NCBI RefSeq assembly: GCF_043678055.1
Contig: NZ_JBHEQA010000008.1
Location: 1 to 64,000 of the forward strand
DNA length: 64,000 nucleotides
Direction of reading: 5' to 3'
DNA from: Spongiimicrobium salis
Lineage (GTDB): Bacteria > Bacteroidota > Bacteroidia > Flavobacteriales > Flavobacteriaceae
This document shows, in pieces, positions 25,219-34,414 of the stretch. Each line of letters starts with the position of its first letter. Within the stretch, counting starts at the first letter, position 1. The notes under the pieces were generated by a model that was not told where the DNA came from, did not search any database, and saw only the letters and a list, made by a program, of their open reading frames with translations. The position numbers were made by a program, and so were the translations under genes.

Positions 25219-25956
25219 TTATAAAAGTTGAGGGTTAATATCCAGAATATTATTTTGAATATAGGTTCTTACGAATCCGGTGGTGAAATGTTCACAGCCC
25301 ATAAAATCTTCCAACTGCAATAAACGAAGGATGTTTTTCTTTCGGAATTGTTTTAACATGGGTTTGGAGAGTGGGGCATAACTGTAATGCCAAGGTTCAT
25401 ATTTAAAGCCTTTTCGCTTGGGGTTATCGGTATACACCATATAAAACCCATGGGAGTTCGCGTTCTTGTCCATCCATTTTTTTAAGTCCTCAAAAGGGCC
25501 GCCTTCTCCAAATTTTTCAGGAACTAAAATATCCCCTGAAACCTTCTTGCTCCCATCGGTGATATCAATATCCGTTCCCCAGTGATGCCTGCTTGTTCCG
25601 GGAATCGTAGAATACTCAATGATTTTATCGATGGCATTTAGGGGAGACATACCATCCTCATCGGTATAGCGCAAATATTTACCCTCCCAAATAGCTTCTT
25701 GGCGATCAAAACTTCTAAAGCTCGATACGATTTCAATAAAGACTCCATCTGCAAAAGCAGCCTTTTTCATGGCCAAATACGCATCATGGGCTTCTTTTCT
25801 TAAATTGATGTCCTTCCCAAAGAGTTCAATGTCTCCTTTTCCCATTAGTTCCATGGAAGTATAGTAGTCCTGTGTCTTGGCCATGATGAGGTTGGGAACC
25901 ATGGTCAATGCCAATCCTGAGGCGGTGCTTTTTTTGATAAAAGATCTTCTTTGCAT
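25219..25956 (-). CDS. M15 D-alanyl-D-alanine carboxypeptidase (VanY-like)
   Basis: A 245-residue exported peptidase. The N terminus RRSFIKK followed by a hydrophobic stretch looks like a Tat signal. The metallopeptidase domain shows EIVSSFRSFDRQ (about 75-85), the zinc motif SRHHWGTDID with His124 and Asp131, and the C-terminal EPWHYSY (Glu and His). It would trim D-Ala from peptidoglycan stem peptides in the periplasm. It lies 43 bp upstream of the M48 gene on the same strand. Confidence 0.88.
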   Translation of the reverse strand: MQRRSFIKKSTASGLALTMVPNLIMAKTQDYYTSMELMGKGDIELFGKDINLRKEAHDAYLAMKKAAFADGVFIEIVSSFRSFDRQEAIWEGKYLRYTDEDGMSPLNAIDKIIEYSTIPGTSRHHWGTDIDITDGSKKVSGDILVPEKFGEGGPFEDLKKWMDKNANSHGFYMVYTDNPKRKGFKYEPWHYSYAPLSKPMLKQFRKKNILRLLQLEDFMGCEHFTTGFVRTYIQNNILDINPQLL

Positions 25957-26133
25957 CTATTTTATTTAAACCTTTGAAAAATAATCTATTTCCTATCCAA
26001 GTAAAGAACGCTGGGAAACGGATTTGTATTGTCTCCTATTGCAATATCCATACCGTTGTCCATAAGTATGGAATAGGACAACTTGGTTTTGTCATTTAAA
26101 AGTAACCAAATAATTTAAGAAATATGGAAATGA

Positions 26134-27282
26134 TTATCGGGCCAGATAAAGGAACCCCTGGTAATTAAGACCGAGGTCATCCAACGAAGCCAAATAGAAA
26201 TACACGCCAGCGGGTAACCCTTTTTCCCTAGATATGCTGATACTGCTATCATCTGCCGTTCCATTGAATTCATTGGTGTAGTTTTTTTGCTCAAAAACTT
26301 TTAGACCAAAGCGATCAAAGATGCGAACGGTATTATTGGGAGAAAGTTCCAGTTCCGGGATAATGAGAACATCATTTAAACCATCTCCATTGGGAGAAAG
26401 ATAGTAATTGTCTAATGTAAGGATTTCCGTGGGTGTATTTAAAGCACCAAGAGAGAGGATTTCAAAATCGTCAGGAGTAAAGGTTTCTGAAGTGATAAAG
26501 CCCGATGAAAGATCTCCGGCCAGATCGGTACTCCCTAAACTGACCCACTGATTTCCTGTTTTGCTCCAGCCCATAACTACTATGCTGTTGACATCATCGG
26601 TAAGGGCGGAAACATTGCTGCGGGCAGTCCAACTGGTTGTAATGGTGGAAGGGACGGAACCTTCCAATCTCCAGAACTCCAGATTGCTGACTGCTCTAAT
26701 TCGAGAAGGAATCCTATTGGTACTAAAGGTTGCATTAAGACTGATCGGAGCATTTGGATCCTCAAAGAAATATGCACAGCGAGCTTCTGTGTTGTTGGAT
26801 TCGGAAATTAAGGTCAACGGACGCAATTCTTCAGCATCACCAATAGGGAAAGTAAAAACAGCTTTGTCCGTAATACGGGCATAGCCATTAATTTTACTGT
26901 CATTGGTGGCCACAACGGCAAAGGCATCTTCCAAAAAATTGAAAAAAACACTGGATTGATTGCGGGAGGTGCTAAAATCCCCGGCAATGAAATTGGTACT
27001 ATTAGCGACATTTACGGAAGTTTCTAAAAAAACTTCGCTATCATGGACGATTTCCGTATCAAAAAATATAGGGGCAAAGGCGCCGGAAATACTAATGGCG
27101 GAACTGCCATAAAAGCCGATCAACCCAAGATTTTCATCAAAAGCGGCATCATTGATAAAACTGGTATGAAAACCCAGTTGCCCATTTTCATGCACCCTGA
27201 AATTTCCGGTATTATAGAGTGCTGTTTGGGCCTGGAGCCCAAGACACATAAAAACAGGAATAAGTAGGAGAAACTTCTTCAT
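26134..27282 (-). CDS. T9SS type B sorting domain protein
   Basis: A 382-residue secreted protein: signal peptide 1-18 (ending LQAQ), a beta-rich passenger of about 275 residues and a gliding-motility-associated (type B) C-terminal sorting domain of about 90. The sorting domain shows YYLSPNGDGLNDVL, VRIFDRFGLKVFEQ, and the final PAGVYFYLASL…GFLYLAR. This domain sends the protein across the outer membrane through the type IX system. ATG 27282 is chosen over the open frame start at 27369, which overlaps the upstream gene. It begins 1 bp after the stop of the 1257-residue repeat protein, so the two are co-transcribed. Confidence 0.88.
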   Translation of the reverse strand: MKKFLLLIPVFMCLGLQAQTALYNTGNFRVHENGQLGFHTSFINDAAFDENLGLIGFYGSSAISISGAFAPIFFDTEIVHDSEVFLETSVNVANSTNFIAGDFSTSRNQSSVFFNFLEDAFAVVATNDSKINGYARITDKAVFTFPIGDAEELRPLTLISESNNTEARCAYFFEDPNAPISLNATFSTNRIPSRIRAVSNLEFWRLEGSVPSTITTSWTARSNVSALTDDVNSIVVMGWSKTGNQWVSLGSTDLAGDLSSGFITSETFTPDDFEILSLGALNTPTEILTLDNYYLSPNGDGLNDVLIIPELELSPNNTVRIFDRFGLKVFEQKNYTNEFNGTADDSSISISREKGLPAGVYFYLASLDDLGLNYQGFLYLAR

Positions 27283-27283
27283 A

Positions 27284-30200
27284 TCAATTGATTTGTTGCC
27301 AAGTTGCACCATCGCTCTGTAGTTGTGTGATTCCCATTCCCAATGTAGTAGACCCTGCCCCAACAGCATCCAAATAGTTATCTATAGTGACATCTACCCC
27401 AGAGGTGTTCTTTAAAATATAAATTCGTCCCGTATTGGCCGCTGCCGCAGCTGGAAGAGTCACATTTGCCGCTGCATTAGTAATGATGACCGTATAATCG
27501 GCGTCAGCAATAGTAACAGCTGCAGCAGGATCTGTTCTAATATTTGCCGAAAAAGAACTGGCAGAAAATGCAGGGTCTACCTCCAAGGCCCCTGTAATGG
27601 CATTTTGTTGAAGCCCTGCCCCTGCAACATTAGCTCCTATCTTGTCGGCGGTGATCCCGTCGTCGGCCACAGTAAAAGGAGTGGCAGCGATACCAGTGCC
27701 CGAAATGGTAGCAGGATTCACTGCGGGAAGTGCTGTATCGGCCCAGACCACATCGCCTACGGCATCCGTAGTCAAGACTTGTCCCGCGGTAGCGGAGGCC
27801 TCAATTTTAGCGGGAGTAACGTTCTCATCCAATAGCTTTATGGTAGTGATCCCATTATCGGCTACGGTAAAAGGAGTCGCTACAACACCGGTACCAGAAA
27901 TGGTGGTGGCATCCACGACGGGGACGGGGGCATCTGCCCAAACCACATCGCCCACGGCATCGGTACTGAGGAACTGCCCAGCAGTAGCTGAGGCCTCAAT
28001 TTTGGCCGGGGTAACGTTCTCGTCCAATATCTTTATGGTAGTGATCCCATTGTCCGCTACGGTAAAAGGAGTGGCTACGACACCGGTACCGGAAATGGTA
28101 GCAGGATTTACTATGGGAAGTGCTGTATCGGCCCATATCACATCACCCACGGCATCCGTAGTCAAGACTTGTCCTGCAGTAGCAGAAGCCTCAATTTTGG
28201 CCGGGGTAACGTTCTCGTCCAATATTTTTATGGTAGTGATCCCATTATCGGCTACGGTAAAAGGAGTCGCTACAACACCGGTACCTGAAATGGTAGCGGC
28301 ATCCACTACGGGGACGGGGGCGTTGGCCCAAACCACATCGCCCACGGCATCGGTACTGAGGAATTGCCCCGCGGTAGCGGAAGCTTCAATTTTAGCGGGA
28401 GTAACGTTCTCGTCCAATATTTTTATGGTAGTGATCCCATTATCGGCCACGGTAAAAGGAGTCGCTACAACACCGGTACCTGAAATGGTAGTGGCATCCA
28501 CGACGGGGACGGGGGCATCGGCCCAAACCACATCACCTACGGCATCGGTACTGAGGAACTGCCCCGCGGTAGCGGAAGCTTCAATTTTAGCGGGAGTAAC
28601 GTTCTCGTCCAATAGCTTTATGGTAGTGATCCCATTATCGGCCACGGTAAAAGGAGTCGCTACAACACCGGTACCTGAAATGGTGGTGGCATCCACGACA
28701 GGGACGGGAGCATCGGCCCAGACCACATCACCTACGGCATCGGTACTGAGGAACTGCCCCGCGGTAGCGGAAGCCTCAATTTTAGCGGGAGTAACGTTCT
28801 CGTCCAATAACTTTATGGTAGTGATCCCATTATCGGCTACGGTAAATGGTGTGGCTACGACACCGGTACCTGAAATGGTGGTGGCATCCACTATGGGAAG
28901 GGGGGCGTTGGCCCATACCACATCACCTACGGCATCGGTACTGAGGAACTGCCCCGCGGTAGCGGAAGCCTCAATTTTAGCGGGAGTAACGTTTTCGTCC
29001 AATATCTTTATGGTAGTGATCCCATTATCGGCCACGGTAAAAGGAGTCGCTACAACACCGGTACCTGAAATGGTGGTGGCATCCACTATGGGAAGGGGGG
29101 CGTTGGCCCATACCACATCACCTACGGCATCGGTACTGAGGAACTGCCCCGCGGTAGCGGAAGCCTCAATTTTAGCGGGAGTAACGTTCTCGTCCAATAT
29201 CTTTATGGTAGTGATCCCATTATCAGCTACCGTTCTAGGGTCGCCTGCTGTACCGGCCCCGGAAATGGTAGTGGCATCAAATACATCGGAACCTCCTCCG
29301 GATCCAGGAGGTAAATCGGCCCAAACCACATCGCCCACGGCATCTGTGGTCAGGACCTGTCCGGCAGTAGCGGAAGCCTCAATTTTAGCGGGAGTGACGT
29401 TCTCGTCCAATATCTTTATGGTGGTAATCCCGTTATCGGCCACCGTTCTAGGGTCGCCCGCAGTACCGGCCCCGGAAATGGTAGTGGCATCAAATACATC
29501 GGAACCTCCTCCGGATCCAGGAGGTAAGTCGGCCCATACCACATCGCCCACGGCATCCGTGGTCAGGACTTGTCCTGCGGTAGCAGAAGCCTCAATTTTA
29601 GCTGGAGTAACATTCTCGTCCAATATCTTTATGGTGGTAATCCCGTTATCGGCCACCGTTCTAGGGTCGCCCGCGGTACCAGCTCCGGAAATGGTAGTGG
29701 GATCAAATACGTCTGGAGAGCCTGTAGCCGGTAAATTTGCCCAAGCCACATTACCAGCGCCATCCGTACTTAAAAATTGACCATTTACGGTTGAAGGTTC
29801 TATTTTAATTGGAGTTACATTTCCATCGGCAATTTTTGTGGTGGTTACATTATTATCAATGATGCTGGTGGTCTGTATGGCATTGACTCCAATATCATTG
29901 ACACTAATGGTGCCATCTATGATTTGTACAGATCCAATATTGGCTACTCGGAATCGGTCGGCTGCAGAACCATCACCAATAATCGTAATACCATCAAACT
30001 GATCGCCAATATCCAGAGATCCTCCGTCGGTAGTAGGAAGGGTAACCGAGCCTCCGCCGTTATTCAGCGTCAAGGTATTTCCGGAAATAGAGAGTGCTTG
30101 TATTTCATTGGTCGTACTCAAGTCGGTTCCCAAGGCACTAAGATCGGCCACCACATCATTCCCTCCTTCAATGTTAATGGCCAAATTGGTTCCTGTTAAG

Positions 30201-31057
30201 ATGGCGCTTTCCAGATTTTGATCATCTGTTCCCGAATTGCTAAAGGCGCCTAGATTTACACGGGTCTCATTACCAGATTCGGTAAGCACCAATTCCGTAC
30301 CATCTAGGGTGGCAGCGGTTAAACTTTCGTTATTGGCATTGCCATCCTGATCTGCGGCAATGGCAGCAGTATTGGCAGCAACGCTATTCTGCAAGGGATT
30401 CAGATTTAGAAAAGCGGCATTGTCACTCCCTACTAAAATGGAGTTATCCGCATCACCACTTACAATATTGGCCGTAGTAATATAACCCGCGTCATTCGTA
30501 AAATCACTGAGGGTGACCACGGCAAAATTGATTTCATCGTCTTCCACGGCATTTTCTGCCAACTGAAAATTTCCAACAGAATTCTCCGCTAAATTATTGC
30601 TTCCCACAGAGCGCGGACTTAAATCGGCTCCCCCAATGGTAGAATCCACAATATTACTACCTGTAATTTCGCCCACTTCCAAATTGTAGTTTACCGTATT
30701 CCCATTTGTGGTTTCGGTCACCAAAACCGTTGGATTTCTGGTTAAGGAGGGAACATTGGTGATGGTGGTGAGCCCTCCAATGGAATCACAAATGTTGATC
30801 CATTGGGTTCCATCGTAATAGTGAATACACTCGGTATCCGTATTGTATACCAGAGCACCCCGTGAAGGGGTAATGGCGTCCATTTGAACCGTATTGACCC
30901 TAGTAATGACCAGCACTCTGGAGGTGCTTTCCAATTCTAAGACCGAACTGGGATCGATATTCTGAGGGTTATCCCCAATTTTTACTTGCCCCAAAAGGGT
31001 CGTGCAAGAAAAAATGAGAAGAAATAGGGGGGCTATTTTTTGGAGAATGGAAGCCAT
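27284..31057 (-). CDS. Secreted fibre-like protein with ten long tandem repeats
   Basis: 1257 residues. The N terminus is hydrophobic (1-23), followed by GDNPQNIDPSSVLELES and YDGTQWINIC, a layout common to flavobacterial proteins related to phage tail-fibre/collar proteins. Residues 100-473 are a diverged, Asn/Thr-rich beta region. Residues 474-1135 are ten almost identical repeats (two of 71, then eight of 65 residues) with core ENVTPAKIEASATAGQ and VADNGITTIK. A diverged copy precedes them. The last 122 residues form a different domain ending in GATWQQIN. No T9SS sorting domain is present. It probably forms an elongated surface or secreted fibre handled together with its type B partner at 26134. 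Confidence 0.8.
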   Translation of the reverse strand: MASILQKIAPLFLLIFSCTTLLGQVKIGDNPQNIDPSSVLELESTSRVLVITRVNTVQMDAITPSRGALVYNTDTECIHYYDGTQWINICDSIGGLTTITNVPSLTRNPTVLVTETTNGNTVNYNLEVGEITGSNIVDSTIGGADLSPRSVGSNNLAENSVGNFQLAENAVEDDEINFAVVTLSDFTNDAGYITTANIVSGDADNSILVGSDNAAFLNLNPLQNSVAANTAAIAADQDGNANNESLTAATLDGTELVLTESGNETRVNLGAFSNSGTDDQNLESAILTGTNLAINIEGGNDVVADLSALGTDLSTTNEIQALSISGNTLTLNNGGGSVTLPTTDGGSLDIGDQFDGITIIGDGSAADRFRVANIGSVQIIDGTISVNDIGVNAIQTTSIIDNNVTTTKIADGNVTPIKIEPSTVNGQFLSTDGAGNVAWANLPATGSPDVFDPTTISGAGTAGDPRTVADNGITTIKILDENVTPAKIEASATAGQVLTTDAVGDVVWADLPPGSGGGSDVFDATTISGAGTAGDPRTVADNGITTIKILDENVTPAKIEASATAGQVLTTDAVGDVVWADLPPGSGGGSDVFDATTISGAGTAGDPRTVADNGITTIKILDENVTPAKIEASATAGQFLSTDAVGDVVWANAPLPIVDATTISGTGVVATPFTVADNGITTIKILDENVTPAKIEASATAGQFLSTDAVGDVVWANAPLPIVDATTISGTGVVATPFTVADNGITTIKLLDENVTPAKIEASATAGQFLSTDAVGDVVWADAPVPVVDATTISGTGVVATPFTVADNGITTIKLLDENVTPAKIEASATAGQFLSTDAVGDVVWADAPVPVVDATTISGTGVVATPFTVADNGITTIKILDENVTPAKIEASATAGQFLSTDAVGDVVWANAPVPVVDAATISGTGVVATPFTVADNGITTIKILDENVTPAKIEASATAGQVLTTDAVGDVIWADTALPIVNPATISGTGVVATPFTVADNGITTIKILDENVTPAKIEASATAGQFLSTDAVGDVVWADAPVPVVDATTISGTGVVATPFTVADNGITTIKLLDENVTPAKIEASATAGQVLTTDAVGDVVWADTALPAVNPATISGTGIAATPFTVADDGITADKIGANVAGAGLQQNAITGALEVDPAFSASSFSANIRTDPAAAVTIADADYTVIITNAAANVTLPAAAAANTGRIYILKNTSGVDVTIDNYLDAVGAGSTTLGMGITQLQSDGATWQQIN
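27653..29638 (-). repeat. Tandem coding repeats, 2 x 213 bp + 8 x 195 bp
   Basis: Ten head-to-tail units inside the fibre-like gene. The two 5' units carry an insertion (PPGSGGGSDVFD) and end in GAGTAGDPR; the other eight carry short PIVDAT/PVVDAT linkers and GTGVVATPF. DNA identity between neighbours is very high, with scattered synonymous changes, suggesting recent duplication or gene conversion. The repeats cause a spurious 712-codon open frame on the opposite strand. Confidence 0.92.
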
Positions 31058-31183
31058 AATAAATGTATCTTTTTCAGTTTCAATAGGGGAGCAAAAATAT
31101 AATTATATCCTTATAAAATTAAGGATATAATCCTAAATTCATACCTAATGGGACAAAGCGCAATTTTATACGTTGAAAGGTTG

Positions 31184-31876
31184 TTAAAGGTCTAATTTTG
31201 AGGTTTCATAGGCTGCTTTTCCCGCTTCAAATACACGTGCGGTATGCGGACCTTTTAAAATACATTGCTGGTCATTTACCAGAATGAAATCACCTTCACG
31301 AAGTCCAATTACCGGAATGGTATTATAACAATGGAATTCCGCAATTCGGGTTTCCCGAGTTTCCCCGTTGTGTGTGCTTTTTGGATCGGGATCCATGTAA
31401 TGGGGATTAATGTTAAAATTTACCAATCCCAAACTGTCAAAACTTGGCGGGTATACAATGGGCATGTCATTGGAAGTTTTTATACTTGGTCCTGCAATAT
31501 TGGAACCAGCACTTGTACCCAAATAGGGCATGCCTTCAAGTATTTTTTTCTTCAAGGCCTCCATAAGGTTCAGCCGATGCAATTGATCGACCAAAACAAA
31601 AGAGTTTCCTCCCCCGGCAAAAATGGCCTCCGCCTTGGCAATACCTTCCAAGCCGTCTTCATAGGAATGTAATCCAATAACTTTTTTGTTAATTTTAGAC
31701 AGGGCAAGAGCTACCAATGCCGTATAATCGTCATGGGAAATACCGCTTGGCCGCGCATAAGGGATAAATGTTATGGTGTTGATATCCTTGAAAAAAACCG
31801 CTAAATCTTCCAAGAGATATTTCAAATAAGACTCTCCAAAAAGAGTGGAGGTACTGGCTAAAAGTAATTTTTTCAC
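31184..31876 (-). CDS. pepE: Dipeptidase E (aspartyl dipeptidase)
   Basis: A 230-residue S51-family peptidase that cleaves Asp-X dipeptides in the cytoplasm. The nucleophile elbow is YLGTSAGSN with Ser122, the catalytic His159 lies in NINPHY, and the flanking FAGGGNSF and TSNDMPIVYPPSFDSL match the E. coli enzyme closely, which also has its Ser and His at 120/157. The frame is open from TTG 31903, but a GTG at 31876 gives MKKLLLASTST, aligning with the E. coli N terminus, and the TTG lies within a promoter-like box. Confidence 0.9.
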   Translation of the reverse strand: MKKLLLASTSTLFGESYLKYLLEDLAVFFKDINTITFIPYARPSGISHDDYTALVALALSKINKKVIGLHSYEDGLEGIAKAEAIFAGGGNSFVLVDQLHRLNLMEALKKKILEGMPYLGTSAGSNIAGPSIKTSNDMPIVYPPSFDSLGLVNFNINPHYMDPDPKSTHNGETRETRIAEFHCYNTIPVIGLREGDFILVNDQQCILKGPHTARVFEAGKAAYETSKLDL

Positions 31877-31900
31877 AAATCCTGTTTTAGTGGGATGATA

Positions 31901-31929
31901 CAAATTAACAAAAGTTTAATGCTGTCAAA
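31901..31929 (-). promoter_or_regulatory. Possible promoter of pepE
   Basis: On the minus strand, TTTGACA is followed 17 bases later by TTAATTTG, close to the Bacteroidota TTTG / TAnnTTTG pattern (the second box differs at one position and the spacing is shorter than usual). It ends about 25 bp before the GTG start, supporting that start over the TTG at 31903. Confidence 0.35.
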
Positions 31930-32060
31930 TTTTTTTTGACCAGAACTTACATTTTCTTTATTGCTACTATTTAGTATATTTCAGACAAAAATAGAATACT
32001 CCTTGGTATTGATGCAAGATCTGGTATGCTATTTACGTAGATGAATCTCAAACAGTTTGT

Positions 32061-32810
32061 ATGAAAAGTCAATTTCTTGTTTTTGTTTTTATGTTGTGCA
32101 GTGTCTTTGTGTGGTCACAAGATAATGAGCGGAGCCTTTTACGAGGGAAAGTTTTGTACAGGGGAAGCAATGTGATCAACGAAAATGTGATTAATAGTAC
32201 CGCAGAACTGGCTACGATTACAGATAAAAATGGGGAATTTGTTATAGCGGTAAAATTAGGGGATCAATTGGTATTTACGGCAGTGAACTACAAACTTAAA
32301 GTGATAAAGATCACGGAGGATATCCTGGAGAAGAATCGACTTGTTGTAGAGGTCAAAGAAAAAGTGACCGAATTGGATGAAGTTGTTGTGGGACCGGAAA
32401 ATCAGGAGAAATTCATTGAGCTCAAGAACGAAGAACTCAAAGAATACGAATATGAAATTGATCGTTCCACCGGGGTAAAGAATGTCGCCCAATCCCAAAT
32501 AGAACGAGGACGTCAGGACGATCTTAATTTTGTGAATATTTTTAAAGCCATATTCAAGTCAAAAAATAAGGATAAGGGGGAAGACAAACCTAAATTGAAA
32601 ATGAGCGAGGTATTACGGCAAGTATACGATGATGAATTTTTTGTAATCGATTTAAAATTGCCGCAAGAAAGCATTGATGATTTCTTGGTGTATTGTGACA
32701 ATAGAATACCGGAAAGTACGTTGCTGAAGAAAGAAAACGAATTTCAACTCTTGGATTTCTTAGTTACGCATAGTAAGACCTATTTGAAAGAATTGAATGC
32801 AAGGAATTAA
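32061..32810 (+). CDS. Stand-alone carboxypeptidase-regulatory-like domain protein
   Basis: 249 residues: Sec signal 1-19 (ending VWSQ), a CarboxypepD_reg-like beta-sandwich at about 25-105, then LDEVVVG (about 105-111), the sequence that normally leads into the plug of TonB-dependent receptors, but no plug or barrel follows. The rest is a charged helical region with KFIELKNEELKEYEYEID, a Lys-rich patch SKNKDKGEDK and a C-terminal helical unit. It is probably periplasmic. It is a paralogue of the next gene and shares gene order with the DUF6702-like and M1 peptidase genes downstream. Function unknown. Confidence 0.8.
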   Translation: MKSQFLVFVFMLCSVFVWSQDNERSLLRGKVLYRGSNVINENVINSTAELATITDKNGEFVIAVKLGDQLVFTAVNYKLKVIKITEDILEKNRLVVEVKEKVTELDEVVVGPENQEKFIELKNEELKEYEYEIDRSTGVKNVAQSQIERGRQDDLNFVNIFKAIFKSKNKDKGEDKPKLKMSEVLRQVYDDEFFVIDLKLPQESIDDFLVYCDNRIPESTLLKKENEFQLLDFLVTHSKTYLKELNARN

Positions 32811-32942
32811 AATTTTGCCCTAGACCTATTTTACGGAAGTTTTTTAAAAAACTATGTTTTGCCGTAGGTATACAAAGTACATTGGTCTCAACATCCTGTA
32901 CTGCATATAGCATAAACCAAACCTAATGCTCCTTTTACGCTT

Positions 32943-33731
32943 TTGATCAAGAAACAAACACATATTGTTTTTATCCTTTTTTCCCTCTTCGGTTTTTTGG
33001 GTTTTTCCCAGGTCAATCTCGATGGAAGAATTTTGAATGATACCAATGAGGTTTCTGGAGTACATATTTTAAATACGACCACCAAGAGGGCCACAATTTC
33101 TGATGCAAGAGGCTTTTTTTCCATTGAAGTACAATTGAATGATACCTTACTCTTTTCGGCGGTACAGTTTAAGAAAAAAGAACTCGTAGTTACAAAATCT
33201 ATCTTGGAGAGCACTCAAATTCAGGTTCCTATGGAAGATATCCTGACCGAATTGGACGAAGTGGTCGTGGGGCCACATAAGCTCACGGGGGATCTAAAAA
33301 AGGATATTGATGAGGTTCCTGCCCAGATTACTGCCTTTAGTTTGGGCTTGCCCAATGCCCATGCAAAAAGGCTTACTCAGAGTGAACGCTTGTTGCGGGA
33401 AGCCTCCTTTGGGAAGTTTTCTGTTGGCTTGCTCACTGCGGTACCCCTGAACCCCATTATTAATGCCATTTCGGGCAGAACAAAGAAATTGAAGAAGCGA
33501 GTGGCCCGTGAAAAAAAGGCAGCACAAACGAGTAGGGTGCGCAATTTTTATCCTGATTCCCTTTTTATGAAAGAGCTTAAAATTCCAAAAGCTAAAATTC
33601 CCGACTTCATGTTTTACTGTGAAGTAGACCCTAATTTTCAAGCTTTGGCCGATATCGAAGATCGAATTAGAATATGGGAATATATGCGCAGGAAGAGTGT
33701 GATTTATCGAAAGAACAACAATTTGGATTAA
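32943..33731 (+). CDS. Paralogous carboxypeptidase-regulatory-like domain protein (TTG start)
   Basis: A 262-residue paralogue of the preceding gene: signal 1-22 (ending FSQ), CarboxypepD_reg-like domain to about 100, TELDEVVVG, a middle region with LGLPNAHAKRLTQSERLLREA, a basic segment (GRTKKLKKRVAREKK) and a C-terminal helical part matching its neighbour (LKIPKAKIPDFMFYCE against LKLPQESIDDFLVYCD). The frame has no ATG at its 5' end; an in-frame stop lies 30 bp upstream of TTG 32943, which is therefore the start. No TonB-receptor barrel is present. Confidence 0.78.
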   Translation: MIKKQTHIVFILFSLFGFLGFSQVNLDGRILNDTNEVSGVHILNTTTKRATISDARGFFSIEVQLNDTLLFSAVQFKKKELVVTKSILESTQIQVPMEDILTELDEVVVGPHKLTGDLKKDIDEVPAQITAFSLGLPNAHAKRLTQSERLLREASFGKFSVGLLTAVPLNPIINAISGRTKKLKKRVAREKKAAQTSRVRNFYPDSLFMKELKIPKAKIPDFMFYCEVDPNFQALADIEDRIRIWEYMRRKSVIYRKNNNLD

Positions 33732-33844
33732 TTCCTTATGTTTTTGGCACAAGGATTGCGTATTTTTGGATGTTGATATAAAATCGATCCCCTTCTTTAA
33801 GGGATTTAGCGTTCAGGGTGGGTGCACCTTTCAAAATCGTTGTT

Positions 33845-34351
33845 ATGAGAATTTTAAAAAAAGGAGCATTGCTCTTGTTGTTGCCTTTAGTAGCTTTTAC
33901 TACAGCACACAAATTCTATGTGAGTGTTACCAACATCTCTTATTCGGAAAAAGATGATGCGCTTCAGGTCATTACCCGTATTTTTATTGATGATATGGAG
34001 ATGTTGTTGGAAGAGCGCTATGGCATCAATGGGGAACTCGCTACCGATGAAGAAAATCCCGATGCAAAGCAGTATATCGAAAAGTACCTAAACGCAAAGT
34101 TTGCCCTCAAAATAGATGGTAACCAAAAAAAATATGATTTCCTGGGGTGGGAATATGACAAAGATGTCATTGTCTGCTATTTGGAAATCCCCAAAATTGA
34201 CTTTCCCAACATTAAAAGCATCGAGGTACAGAACGAAATTCTTACCGATCTTTTTGAAGAACAACAAAACGTGGTTCATTTTAAATTAAATGACAAAAAG
34301 AAAAGTTTTGTTTTGATCAAAGAGAATAATAAAGGAATGTTAAATCTCTGA
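33845..34351 (+). CDS. DUF6702-like secreted protein
   Basis: 168 residues. Signal peptide to about residue 19 (ending TTA), then the family-like start HKFYVSVTNISYSEKDDALQVITRIFIDDMEMLLEERYG. The mature domain is mixed alpha/beta, about 145 residues, with FLGWEYDKDVIVCYLEI in the middle and a final VVHFKLNDKKKSFVL. The function is unknown. It lies directly upstream of the M1 peptidase (63 bp) and is often found beside it. ATG 33845 is chosen over the earlier in-frame ATG 33818, because it gives a clean signal sequence. Confidence 0.75.
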   Translation: MRILKKGALLLLLPLVAFTTAHKFYVSVTNISYSEKDDALQVITRIFIDDMEMLLEERYGINGELATDEENPDAKQYIEKYLNAKFALKIDGNQKKYDFLGWEYDKDVIVCYLEIPKIDFPNIKSIEVQNEILTDLFEEQQNVVHFKLNDKKKSFVLIKENNKGMLNL

Positions 34352-34414
34352 CATTCCTTAACAATTATTTAAAAAAACTTTACTTTTCGCGAGACTAATA
34401 AATTAAATAGGAAA

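Noticed and set aside
26047..26073. TCCATAC/GTATGGA hairpin after the type B protein gene
   Set aside because: A 7-bp stem with a 13-nt loop and no T-run in the needed direction; too weak to call a terminator.
27642..29780. 712-codon open frame on the plus strand across the fibre-like gene
   Set aside because: It is the antisense shadow of ten near-identical repeats that happen to lack stops in that frame. It has no signal or known domain and is Ser/Thr/Pro/Val-rich by codon complement.
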